From Planctomycetaceae bacterium (GTDB lineage Bacteria; Planctomycetota; Planctomycetia; Pirellulales; Pirellulaceae): a stretch of 44,708 bases of DNA. Under the pieces are notes generated by a model, which was not told where the DNA came from, did no database searches, and saw only the letters and a list, made by a program, of their open reading frames with translations. This document shows, one piece after another, positions 1 through 9,600 of the stretch (positions are counted from its first letter, which is position 1; the number at the start of each line of letters is the position of its first letter). Location of the stretch: assembly GCA_018660825.1 (NCBI GenBank), contig JABJJO010000221.1:1-44708 (forward strand), written 5' to 3'. The position numbers were made by a program, and so were the translations under genes.

Positions 1-170
1 CGATGCGGCTTGCCGCAGCGCTGATTAAAGCCAATAAGGATTTCGACTTGATTGTTATTCCCGGCGGAGGACATGGTGACGAGGGCCGGTATGGAAGCAG
101 ACGTCGCAAGGATTTCTTCTGGAAACATCTGCTCGGGCTGGAGTCACCGGACATTAATGCGATTCCCTAA
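1..170 (+). CDS. S9 family peptidase (prolyl oligopeptidase/DPP-IV type), C-terminal fragment
   Basis: Only the last 56 codons are present, because the gene enters from the left edge. The fragment carries a PGGGHG motif followed by a tyrosine and an arginine-rich stretch, then a DFFWKHLLG-like ending. This matches the end of the alpha/beta-hydrolase domain of dipeptidyl-peptidase-IV-like S9 enzymes, where the histidine of GGGHG is the catalytic one. Family enzymes cleave short peptides, usually after proline, and are often exported in planctomycetes. The nucleophile serine and acid lie outside the window. The gene is convergent with the glycerophosphodiesterase, with 9 bp between the stops and no visible terminator. 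Confidence 0.8.
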   Translation, partial: MRLAAALIKANKDFDLIVIPGGGHGDEGRYGSRRRKDFFWKHLLGLESPDINAIP

Positions 171-179
171 GAGAACAAA

Positions 180-1007
180 TTATCTTTCCGCCGTCTCGTC
201 AGGTTGAGACTTATTTGCCCGCCACACTTGCTGACTCAATATCGGATAATCTGTCAACATACCATCGGCACCTGCTGCTTGGGTTTGCTGCCAAGCACTG
301 GGGTTCCGCCGGTTCTCACCAGCTCCCGCGTAGTTGTATAGAGCTTGCTTGTGGTGTTGATGTAATCGATCGACATCTTCTCGGGTGGGGGTATAGGTCA
401 ACAAAAATACGTCTAGGAAATCTTCCTCAAGCCTTTCGATGACCGACGCTCGGTTTACATTTTGACCAATCCGTACACGTGGATTAAGTTGTTTGAGACG
501 CTCACTCACTTCACGGCTTTGGTCAAATGCAAAAGAATAATCGAGCATGTCATATTTGACCATCAATGCAACCAGTTTTCGTTCACCAGCGCGGGTAATT
601 TGCTTTACATTCAATGCGATAATCGTCGGGCCCTGTTTTCGCTTTTGAATCAACTTAAAAGTCTCTTCTAACGTGGGTACCTTCACTTCTTGATATCCAA
701 CATCAAACCAACTTCCAGCATCCAGCTTTTTGACTTCGGCCAAAGTCACATCGCGAATCGACCTGTTCGGACCATTGGTTGTCCGTTGTAAATTATCATC
801 GTGAATAACAACGAGATGACCATCGAAAGTCGTACGGATGTCGAGCTCAATTCCCATACGCAATTCTAGACACGCAGCAAATGCCGGTAGGGTATTCTCG
901 GGAGAATGCCGCAACAGCCCACGATGGGCAATCGCAATCGGATCGGCTGCAGATACGCAGTGAAGCAGTGATAGAAATAACGCCAAACATATAGTCGGTC
1001 GAACCAT
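180..1007 (-). CDS. Secreted glycerophosphodiester phosphodiesterase family protein
   Basis: A 275-residue protein with a signal peptide at about 1-20 followed by a GDPD TIM-barrel. The AHRG motif (His28, Arg29), the ENT motif at 37-39, the E-L-D pair (Glu54, Asp56) and the IHDD motif (His69) are the metal-binding and catalytic residues of the family. Members hydrolyse glycerophosphodiesters to glycerol 3-phosphate and an alcohol, so this one probably acts on exported or scavenged phosphodiesters in the periplasm. It is the last gene of a minus-strand run behind the DUF1501 gene, with a gap of about 26 bp, so co-transcription is likely. The substrate cannot be read from the sequence. Confidence 0.85.
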   Translation of the reverse strand: MVRPTICLALFLSLLHCVSAADPIAIAHRGLLRHSPENTLPAFAACLELRMGIELDIRTTFDGHLVVIHDDNLQRTTNGPNRSIRDVTLAEVKKLDAGSWFDVGYQEVKVPTLEETFKLIQKRKQGPTIIALNVKQITRAGERKLVALMVKYDMLDYSFAFDQSREVSERLKQLNPRVRIGQNVNRASVIERLEEDFLDVFLLTYTPTREDVDRLHQHHKQALYNYAGAGENRRNPSAWQQTQAAGADGMLTDYPILSQQVWRANKSQPDETAER

Positions 1008-1033
1008 AACAATACCATCACGTCGTAAAAGTT

Positions 1034-2482
1034 TTAGAGCACTAACTCTTTGATGACTTGTGCCGGCAGCACACCAGTGAGCCGTTGATTTAAGCCTTGG
1101 TACTTATATGACAATTGTTCGTGATCATAACCTAGCAATTGCATAACCGTGGCATGGAAATCACGAATGTGTACCGGTTCATTAACGATATTGTAGGAGA
1201 AGTCATCGGTTTCCCCATAGATGGTACCACCCTTTGTACCACCGCCAGCCATCCACATGCTGAAACAGCGTGGGTGGTGATCGCGACCATAATTCGTCAG
1301 CGACAAATTTCCTTGCGAATAAATCGTACGACCGAACTCGCCACCCCAGATAATTAACGTATCATCAAACATCCCGCGTTGTTTTAAGTCTTCAATCAAC
1401 GCTGCACAGGGTTGATCCACATCTTTACATTGGCTCGGCATCCGTCCGGCTACATTACCGTGATGGTCCCAATTGTTGTGGTAAATTTGGATAAAACGGA
1501 CACCGCGTTCAGCCAATCTCCGAGCCATCAAGACGGTATTGGCGAACGTGCCCAACTTCTTCGCTGCTTCACCGTATAACTTGAAGGTGTGATCTGACTC
1601 AGTACTTAAATCCGTCAACTCAGGCACACTAGCCTGCATTTTAAACGCCATTTCATATTGTCGAATCCGAGTTTGCGTTTCTGGATCACCGACCGCTTCA
1701 AAATTAATCTCATTTAACGCATTGATATTGTTGATCGTACTTTTACGGATCGCCGCGGGAACGCCAGCAGGATTATTAATATATAGAATCGGATCACCGG
1801 CGCTGCGGAAAGAGACACCCGCGTGCTCACCCGGTAAGTAACCGCTACCCCACAACCGAGAAGAAATCGCTTGCTCTTGGTCACGATTACTTGGCACAGC
1901 CACTAACACAACAAATGCAGGAAGATTTTCGTTGTCAGACCCTAATCCATATGAGGCCCATGATCCTAAACACGGACGCCCCGGTACTTGATTTCCTGTC
2001 TGCATCGCCGCGATCGCTGGTTCATGATTGATCGCTTCGGTGTGCAGCGACCTCATCCAACAGATGTCATCTGCTTTTTTTGCTAGATTAGGCAAAAGTT
2101 CCGTATTCATCATCATGCCACATTCACCCGCTGGGCTAAACTTAAATTTTGTGGGCGCGATAGGGAATCTTTTTTGGCCACTGGTCATGGTCGTCAAGCG
2201 TTGACCTTTACGAATCGAATCTGGTAGATCTTTGTCGTAAAAATTTTTCATCTTGGGTTTGTGATCGAATAAATCCATCTGCGCCGGACCACCAACCATG
2301 TGCAAATAAATTACTCGTTTCGCTGTGGCTGGGAAGTGGGTTTTAACAACGCCTTCACCTGCCGCTGCGGACGAACCACTTCCCAGTAGCGAACCGAGGG
2401 CGGCAGTTCCTAATAAATTCTTGCCCTGCGAGAAAAACTGTCGACGCGTTTGCAACGTTTTGTATTCTTCAATGATATTCAT
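1034..2482 (-). CDS. DUF1501 family protein (Tat-exported, sulfatase-like fold)
   Basis: About 482 residues. The N-terminus has a twin-arginine-like signal (TRRQFF followed by a Gly/Ala/Ser-rich hydrophobic stretch). The body carries DUF1501 hallmarks: MVGGPAQMDLFDHKP near the start, NNWDHHG, WGGEFGRT and NYGRDHHPRCF. DUF1501 is related to the alkaline-phosphatase/sulfatase superfamily but has no firmly established reaction. It is typically encoded beside a DUF1549/DUF1553 cytochrome protein, as here, where that gene lies directly upstream. The frame can extend to a TTG at 2494, but I chose the ATG at 2482 because GGAA lies about seven bases upstream of it. Confident in the family; function unknown. 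Confidence 0.88.
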   Translation of the reverse strand: MNIIEEYKTLQTRRQFFSQGKNLLGTAALGSLLGSGSSAAAGEGVVKTHFPATAKRVIYLHMVGGPAQMDLFDHKPKMKNFYDKDLPDSIRKGQRLTTMTSGQKRFPIAPTKFKFSPAGECGMMMNTELLPNLAKKADDICWMRSLHTEAINHEPAIAAMQTGNQVPGRPCLGSWASYGLGSDNENLPAFVVLVAVPSNRDQEQAISSRLWGSGYLPGEHAGVSFRSAGDPILYINNPAGVPAAIRKSTINNINALNEINFEAVGDPETQTRIRQYEMAFKMQASVPELTDLSTESDHTFKLYGEAAKKLGTFANTVLMARRLAERGVRFIQIYHNNWDHHGNVAGRMPSQCKDVDQPCAALIEDLKQRGMFDDTLIIWGGEFGRTIYSQGNLSLTNYGRDHHPRCFSMWMAGGGTKGGTIYGETDDFSYNIVNEPVHIRDFHATVMQLLGYDHEQLSYKYQGLNQRLTGVLPAQVIKELVL

Positions 2483-2561
2483 AGGAATTTCCAATACACC
2501 TTAATCGAGCTTCGGGTAATATTTTTCTATTGGTCTCTATTCGTTGATTACTTTACGGTTC

Positions 2562-5500
2562 TTACTTGTTAAGGACTTCATCTAAATTCAAGATCTGATT
2601 GCAAACCATCGTCCAAGTTGCCAGTGTTACATCGTCCATCGATTCATCGACTTTCGATTCACCCACTGCCAAAAGTGATTTAGCATCATCTGCATGGGCT
2701 TGATAATATTCGTGCAAATGCTGTTTACTGGATTGAACAATCTCTAATTCGCGATCTTTCAACGCTCTACTGAGCGCACGATCCGTGACAAAGTCAATCA
2801 TTGCTTGGTCACTGCCATCTGTTTCAATAAGCGCAAGTTCAGCGAGTTTTCGAGCAGCCTCGACAAATTGTGGGTCATTTAATGTAATCAAAGCTTGCAG
2901 AGGAGTGTTTGTGCGCTCTCGACTCACAGCGCAATATTCGCGGCTTGGGGCATTAAACGCTTCCATGTTTGGCGGAGGTGCCATCCGTTTCCAAAAATGG
3001 TATACCGTACGGCGGTATAGATTCTCGCCTTTGTCCTGAACATAATTTCGAGTATTGCCACTGGGTAAACCTACCACATCCCAAATGCCCGTTGGTTGGT
3101 ATGGCTTCGTGCCTGGTCCATACATTTTGCGTGACAATAGCCCGCTAACAGACAGGGCATAGTCACGTACCATTTCTGCATCCATGCGAAAACGCGGTCC
3201 ACGTGAAAGCAACACATTGTCGCGGTCTAGGACGATTTTTTCTTTAGTTACAGTCGCCGCCTGGCGATAAGTCGCGCTGGTCAGCATCAACTTAAATAAC
3301 TTTTGTACATCCCAACCGCTATCACGAAACTCTAGTGCCAACCAGTCCAGTAACTCTGGATGGCTAGGATCTGCACCCATCACACCAAAGTCTTCCGGAG
3401 TGGTGACAATCCCGCGGCCAAAGATTTCTTGCCAAAAGCGATTCACGGTAACTCGTAGCGTAAGTGGATTCGCTGGATCAACAATCCACTTTGCCAACCC
3501 CATGCGATTATTCGGCAAATCATCGGCGAATGGATGCAACGAAGCTGGAGTAGCCGCCGATACTTGTTCACCTTTTTTATCATATTCGCCTCGCATCAAA
3601 ATATAAGCCATCGCCTGCGAATCTTGCTTCTCGACTTGGACATGCGTCACGGCGCTACGAGCCTCAATAGCCGCTTTCTCTTTTTCTAGCTCACCAAGTG
3701 CTTTTTGGAGTTTTGGATACTGTTGATCGTTATTATTCAAGTAATAGTTCAATAAGATTTGGGTTTGTTCTTTACTGCGATCTGCCTGAGCAATCGATAG
3801 AATTTCCTGCAGTGGTGCGGCTTCACCTATCATCTTGACGTCTTGTGCCAATAATTGATGATCATAGATACGAACATCCTGCACGCTGCCGCCTTCGAAA
3901 ACAGCGCCTTGACTACGCTGACCCACTCGTAATGGCGTCTTCGTGCGAATCGTTGCGTCTGGTTTGATATTGTTTGTTGCAACAGTTAATTTAGTTTCTG
4001 CGCCATTCACGTATATTTTGATACCCTCGGGTTTGGCAGTTCCATCATAAGTCACAAACACATGTTGCCATTTCCCAGCCTTGACTTGGGCCCCCGTGGT
4101 GAGGACCTTAATTGCATTATCTGGCCATTCTTGAACCATATGCACGGCAAACTCACCTCTGTCTTGCCATAAATCCCAACCGCGATGTTTGGCCTGTTCG
4201 TCCATCCGAGCAATGATTCCACTGCCGCCATCAGTCTTTACAGTTTTGACCCAAGCACCATAGCTGAACGCCTGGTCTTTTTCAAAATCTCCCAACCCGC
4301 CAAGATCAAATGTATTGCCCGCTTTAATCACTGGTGCCGAGGCCGTCCGTCCATTGGCAACCCAAGTCACATTACCTGTTACCTTAACGGGTTCCGCATC
4401 TGCGATTTGATTTGTAACTGTGTTTCCCGAACCTTCATTTAGCGGAAGATTAACAACCAATCCCTTCGTCGGTAATTCTAGCGGGACGGTTTCTTTTTCC
4501 GTTACGTCGAGCCATTTATTAAACCCCGCCTGGGCAATAAGTTTTCTTTCATCGCGAGCTTTCCCAGCCGCTGTGATTGCCGCAGGTAATGCTGCCAGTC
4601 TTTCTCGATCTGCTTCTAAGGGGACCTTAATGACTGGGCCGCGACCATCTTTGATGTTGCCATCCTTGGGACCTTGCGTCGTGTTACGGAAAAATGCTGC
4701 CAGGGAATAATAGTCCTTCATCGTAATCGCATCAAACTTGTGGTCATGACATTGAGCACAGTTCGTCGTTATCCCAAAATAGACCCAACCAATCGTTTGC
4801 ACTCGGTCAGCCGCATAATTGGCCAGATTTTCTTCGTCAATCGTGCCACCTTCGTTCGTGGTAATATTGCAACGTTGGAAACCTGTAGCAATAAGTTGGT
4901 CCGTAGAAGGCTTTGGCAGCAAATCACCTGCAATTTGCTCAATGGTAAATTGATTAAACGGTTGATTGGCGTTGAACGAACGAATAACCCAATCGCGATA
5001 AGGCCACATCTCACGATAGTTATCAAAGTGCAAGCCATGAGTGTCCCCATAGCGAGCGGCGTCAAGCCAATACCGCGCACGGTGTTCACCCCATGCTGAT
5101 GTCTGCATCAATTTGTCGATCCACCCACCGAGAACTTTGTCTCTATTTTCTTTGCTGCCACGATATGCTGCAACAAAATCAGCAACATCTTCAGCTGCTG
5201 GAGGCAAGCCTGTGACATCTAGATGTACACGTCGAAACAACTGAGCGGGTGAAGCTTCCGCAGCCGGTGAGAGACCTTCTTCTTGTAGACGCGCTAACAC
5301 AAAACGATCAATGCCATTTTTTGCCCAACTTTTTTTACGAGCCTTGGGTAGTTCCGCTTGCCGTGGTGCAATTAACGACCAATGTCGCTGGTATTCGGCC
5401 CCTGCGGAAATCCAACGTTTGAGGATTTCCTTTTCTTCCGCGGTAAGTGTTTTCTTAAGCTCCGCCGGTGGCATGATCAGTTCGGCGTCGTCAGTCAACA

Positions 5501-5756
5501 CACGATTGAGTAATTCACTGTCATCGGGTTGGCCAGCGACGATTGCGCCAAAGTCGATTGCCGCTTCACGTTGGTCTAATCGTAAATCGGCTTTTCGCGC
5601 GGCACTGTCCGCACCATGACAAGCAAAGCAATTTTCTGCCAGTATCGGTAACACGTCTCGGTTGTATTGCAACGGTTCCGCTGACTGTGTAATTCCCGCG
5701 AATACGAAACAAATCACCAGTAAAAATAGTGAACGCCAAGTGCTTTGCTGATTCAT
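2562..5756 (-). CDS. PSCyt1/DUF1549-LamG-DUF1553 (PSD1) secreted cytochrome-like protein
   Basis: A 1064-residue exported protein. After a signal peptide (about 1-26) comes a planctomycete cytochrome c domain with CFACH at Cys43/Cys46, which predicts covalent haem. A DUF1549 domain follows (about 140-360) and contains a second CxxCH (NCAQCHDHKFDAI). A LamG/concanavalin-like insert occupies about 430-645. DUF1553 (about 765-1035) carries VNRFWQEIFGRG and the NTPLQALITLNDPQF signature. Such proteins are expanded in planctomycetes and co-occur with DUF1501 proteins. Their role, probably electron transfer or extracellular polymer processing, is unproven. It sits between the GntR regulator (54-bp gap) and DUF1501, suggesting one operon. 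Confidence 0.9.
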   Translation of the reverse strand: MNQQSTWRSLFLLVICFVFAGITQSAEPLQYNRDVLPILAENCFACHGADSAARKADLRLDQREAAIDFGAIVAGQPDDSELLNRVLTDDAELIMPPAELKKTLTAEEKEILKRWISAGAEYQRHWSLIAPRQAELPKARKKSWAKNGIDRFVLARLQEEGLSPAAEASPAQLFRRVHLDVTGLPPAAEDVADFVAAYRGSKENRDKVLGGWIDKLMQTSAWGEHRARYWLDAARYGDTHGLHFDNYREMWPYRDWVIRSFNANQPFNQFTIEQIAGDLLPKPSTDQLIATGFQRCNITTNEGGTIDEENLANYAADRVQTIGWVYFGITTNCAQCHDHKFDAITMKDYYSLAAFFRNTTQGPKDGNIKDGRGPVIKVPLEADRERLAALPAAITAAGKARDERKLIAQAGFNKWLDVTEKETVPLELPTKGLVVNLPLNEGSGNTVTNQIADAEPVKVTGNVTWVANGRTASAPVIKAGNTFDLGGLGDFEKDQAFSYGAWVKTVKTDGGSGIIARMDEQAKHRGWDLWQDRGEFAVHMVQEWPDNAIKVLTTGAQVKAGKWQHVFVTYDGTAKPEGIKIYVNGAETKLTVATNNIKPDATIRTKTPLRVGQRSQGAVFEGGSVQDVRIYDHQLLAQDVKMIGEAAPLQEILSIAQADRSKEQTQILLNYYLNNNDQQYPKLQKALGELEKEKAAIEARSAVTHVQVEKQDSQAMAYILMRGEYDKKGEQVSAATPASLHPFADDLPNNRMGLAKWIVDPANPLTLRVTVNRFWQEIFGRGIVTTPEDFGVMGADPSHPELLDWLALEFRDSGWDVQKLFKLMLTSATYRQAATVTKEKIVLDRDNVLLSRGPRFRMDAEMVRDYALSVSGLLSRKMYGPGTKPYQPTGIWDVVGLPSGNTRNYVQDKGENLYRRTVYHFWKRMAPPPNMEAFNAPSREYCAVSRERTNTPLQALITLNDPQFVEAARKLAELALIETDGSDQAMIDFVTDRALSRALKDRELEIVQSSKQHLHEYYQAHADDAKSLLAVGESKVDESMDDVTLATWTMVCNQILNLDEVLNK

Positions 5757-5810
5757 GTTGATTCTCGTAAAACTCGTTGGTTGATTAACTGAATTAAATT
5801 TTTGTATGTC

Positions 5811-6530
5811 TTATTGTTGTTTAATAGGGAACCCTCGACCCCAGTATTTTACTCCAGCAGCGATGTGTCTTGACATTGCCGCCGACGCTTTGTCACTATC
5901 ACCCGTAATTAACGCTTCGACAATTTCTAAGTGCTCCTGAGCTTCTTCAGCAAACCGATAGGTCTCATCCTCGGCCAATTCCGTTTCCCATGACGCATCT
6001 CGCAAAGCCCGAAACAACAGTTTCAATCTTTCAATTTCGTTTGCTAAAAATCGATTGTCGCATGATCTGGCTATCAAGTCATGCAATTGACTGTCAAACT
6101 TTCTAGCATTTTCGACAAATGATAATCCATGCCGTTTGGCATTTATCATTTTCGAGAACTTCGCGGCCAAATCATGTAATTGCGTGAGATTGATTCTGCC
6201 CGCAGCACTTGCCGTTGCTTCACATTCCAATACTCGCCGGACCGCTGATATCTCACGTACATCTTGTACGGTTACGGCTCGAACAATCGCCCCGCGATTG
6301 GGTGCAAACTCGATAATGCCAACACCTTCGAGCTGCACCAGCGCTTCACGAATTGGTGTCGAGCTCACGTTAAAACGATCCGAAAGTTCCTTGATAACCA
6401 AACGCTGACCCGCTCGATACGCCCCGCTAAGAATATCGCTTAGCAATGCTTCGGCCACGACCCAGCGACGCATACCATGTCCACAATCCTTTGTGGTATT
6501 CACCGCTACTGTTTTAACTAATATCGCCAT
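5811..6530 (-). CDS. GntR-family transcriptional regulator, FadR/FCD subfamily
   Basis: 239 residues. A winged helix-turn-helix at about 22-88 contains the GntR pattern (LSDILSGAYRAGQRL, then SSTPIREALVQLE and an NRGAIV wing). It is followed by an all-helical FCD ligand-binding domain at about 95-225 with an FDSQLHDLI segment typical of that fold. FCD regulators respond to small organic acids or sugar acids, usually as repressors. The gene heads the minus-strand run of DUF1549/DUF1553, DUF1501 and GDPD genes and probably controls that run and itself; this is inference. The N-terminal 19 residues precede the usual family start, and Met20 (position 6473) is an alternative start, discussed with the hairpin at 6481-6496. 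Confidence 0.88.
   Translation of the reverse strand: MAILVKTVAVNTTKDCGHGMRRWVVAEALLSDILSGAYRAGQRLVIKELSDRFNVSSTPIREALVQLEGVGIIEFAPNRGAIVRAVTVQDVREISAVRRVLECEATASAAGRINLTQLHDLAAKFSKMINAKRHGLSFVENARKFDSQLHDLIARSCDNRFLANEIERLKLLFRALRDASWETELAEDETYRFAEEAQEHLEIVEALITGDSDKASAAMSRHIAAGVKYWGRGFPIKQQ
6481..6496 (-). promoter_or_regulatory. Perfect 6-bp hairpin with AGGA in the loop, at the 5' end of the GntR gene
   Basis: On the minus strand CCACAA and TTGTGG flank a four-base AGGA loop. The element lies inside the codons for residues 12-17 if translation starts at 6530, or in the leader if it starts at Met20 (6473). In the second case the loop would be the nearest SD-like motif, 13 bases from the ATG, which is longer than ideal. 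It could be an operator half-site pair, an RNA element, or chance. Confidence 0.25.
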
Positions 6531-6533
6531 AGA

Positions 6534-6543
6534 TATAATTATA
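6534..6543. promoter_or_regulatory. 10-bp A+T palindrome just upstream of the GntR start
   Basis: TATAATTATA is self-complementary and lies four bases upstream of the ATG at 6530. It could be an autoregulatory operator, but short A+T palindromes are common and it does not match the classical FadR-type TGT-ACA consensus. Confidence 0.2.
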
Positions 6544-6680
6544 CATAATATAACGTTAATTGTCCATAGTTTTTAGTCGTCATCTAACGTATCAATTCGG
6601 ATGGGATTGCTCGCTTCTTCAAGTCGGTAGAAGCATAGGTTCAAAACTATATAAGCGGATAGTCTCCAAGGGGGAACCCT

Positions 6681-9600
6681 CTACTTGTTCGCCGTCTGGG
6701 ATTGTAAGGAAACGTGTACGCCGCTTTTGTTGGACGTTACGACATCCAATAGTCCATCGCCGTTAATGTCACCCATCCAGAATTGAGTGCCGACACCGGA
6801 CTGTTGGTGGATGACGCGCGGGATGTACGTCGTTAAACCACGTGAGTCCTTTTTAGCTTCAAACCAATAAACAATGGCCGGTTGATCTGAGCCCGGATCA
6901 CCCTTAGGTCCATGAGCCCAGAAGCGTTTGCCCGTAATGATATCCTGCAAGCCATCTCCATTAACATCACGAAAATGCAAGGCATGTGTTTGAGATACGA
7001 GATCAGGAAACAGGTCATGGCGAATAAACTTGATCTCGGCAGCTTCCTTACCATCGTCAACCACTTGCTGATGCCACCATATACCAAACTGATGAGCGCT
7101 ACTGCTGATGATGTCTGCCGCCCCGTCGCCATTAACATCAGCGGTTACCATGTTGGCACAAGCTGGACCGAGGTTCGCAACGTGAAACGTCCAAGGTTTC
7201 TCAGCAACCTCCGCAGGTTGCTGCCACCACCCATTCGCACAAATCACATCCGCACGATCATCTCCGTTAATATCACCCACGCCCAAACCATGTGAAAATC
7301 GATTCGTACCTGGAGCAGGCTGGCCAGCGCGGCCACTACGACTAATCGGGTGCATCGTCCATTTTTCAGTTGGGTCATCTCCGGGACTAAACCACGCCAT
7401 CGTACCCTCGTTCATCCGCCCCGCCGGTTCCCAACCCATTACCAGCACTCGCTGACCCGAACCAAACAAATCCTTGTACACCACCGTTTCATTACAGGCA
7501 CTGTGCCAAATCTCATGTTTCTTCCAATGTCCCTCGACGGCTTGTGGGTTCTCATACCAATGACAAGGAGTGCCTGGAAATCCAATAACAATCAAATCGG
7601 GCCATTGATCGTGGTTCACATCATCTACAAAACAGGCGAAGTTTGCACTGTAGCTATGGGCGCCGTCTCCATTATCAATCACTGGTGCGATTTCGTGGGG
7701 TGTCCAATTCGGTGCTTCGTACCAAAGTTCACCAACAAGAATATCTTTTTTGCCATCTCGGTTCACATCGGCAACCGCTACACCTTCACTGCGAAACCGC
7801 CCATCAATCCGTTCGGTAGCCCACTTCACATTGGATGGTTCTACTTTTCGCTGCGAATTCAAAAAAGCCGCTAGATCATAAAAATCCTGCGGCGGCATCT
7901 CAGACACTATATTCTCAGGCATGATCGATATCTTTGACTTCATCTGTTCATCGATTTCGTCTTCCTGGATCCTAATTTCCTCACCCTTTTGATTCACAAC
8001 AACCAGTGTTTTGCCTTCTTTGCGACGATGCAATCCCGTGATTATCCGACCGCTGTCTAATATGTATATCGACGTTTGAAACGCAACATCAACATTACGA
8101 CTAGGATCCAGTAAATCCTCAATAATACGTTCTAAACCTCGGTTACCGATTCCATCTAACTGTGGTCCCACCACCGCTCCGCGACCTAATATTTGATGGC
8201 AGGCTGTACATTTTTGATTAAACAACTGTTTACCGCGAGCCAGCACTGGTGCTGACGAACCATAGCCATTGGTTCGCTGCGTAATCAGTTCCTTTATCTG
8301 TGCGTTTAAAGGGGGTAATCTCTGAGTTAAAATATCCACTCGTTCTACTGCATTTTCCAACTTCGTTGCCACAAGTGTTCGCACTAGTAATTCGTTTTGC
8401 AACAACCTAGCCGACGCATTGCCGTTCTCAACTAATCCCAACAACACTTCTCCACCCACGGACGTTGAAGCCAATAATTCGGCAAGTTGACGTTGGAGTC
8501 GAGTCGGCACGGTTCGCATCACTTTGCTGAGAATCATTTTAGATTGTTGCGCAATTTGTTCACTATTGTCACTGTTCCATAATCCGCATATCTCCGCACG
8601 CAAACTCGTGGCGACAACATCTTCATCAATCAGCGTCGACAAGGCAATCAATGCCTGACTATTGCCGAACTGGTTCAGCGACTCCGCTGCACGGCGACGC
8701 ACCGACCAGCCAACGTTATCCGCTAACACCAACTGTTTCAAAGCTGGCTTTAGATTCTGTAATTGCAAGGTTCCTACCAATTCGGCGGCTGATTTCAACC
8801 GCCGTGTAATCTGAGCAGGAGCCACAGAGGGAACTGAAACAACCGGCGGCGAGAATCTCGCGACGGCCAACCAAGCAAATGCATTGATCGTCATACCATC
8901 CACAATTTCAACATAGGCGCGCTGCCCCTGGAACTCACCCAGATCCCAGTCGACTCGTGCCCCCAGATCGCTACGGGGAGGAAATACTTTGCGAACGACT
9001 TCGTTCGTCTCTGCTAATCGCAACTGCACATAATTGGCTTCACTGGCATCATCCTTTGGAAAACCCCGATGTCCGCAAATATAAAACTGAAGCTGTTCAG
9101 GGACTGCAAAGGTCTTGCTACGTAGTCTCCCTGTTTTGTCTTCTCCACCGAGCAAGCTACTCAAATACATCACACCCTGCACACCATCCGACGAATTGCG
9201 TGGTTGCAAGCCCCACGGATTACTCGCGCCACTGTTAGCCCATACAGCGACGTTTGAATCAAAAGATACTAGCAAACGTTCCGCCAGCACTTTCCCCCAT
9301 TGCTGAATCGCTTGCGTCTTCGGCTGACCCCGCTGCTGAAGACTTTGTTGAACAGACAGCAACAGTGTCAGTTGCAAATCTAAGTCATCCGGAACACTCG
9401 CTTGTGCAACCTGCACGACCTGCTCGATTTGCTCGATTTTCAAATATTTGGCAGCATGCGACAAATAGTCCCGTGCAACAGCAGGGAGAATTTCTTTTTC
9501 ACCGTGATTTTTCACCAAATATGCAATCAAGAACTCGGCAGCCACACTCGATTTCACACCAAGCGCGACCGACGCAATTGCCTGACTATCTACAGCACTC

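Noticed and set aside
4674-5099. A 141-codon plus-strand frame opposite the DUF1549 domain
   Set aside because: It lies wholly antisense to a strongly supported coding region and has no SD or recognisable protein features.
6639-6648. GGTTCAAAAC resembling a tRNA T-loop in the gap between the GntR and propeller-fusion genes
   Set aside because: No acceptor stem, anticodon arm or D-arm can be placed around it in a tRNA-sized span.
7350-7874. A 174-codon plus-strand frame opposite the FG-GAP region
   Set aside because: Mirror frame of repetitive coding sequence; composition is not protein-like and the opposite strand has clear FG-GAP repeats.
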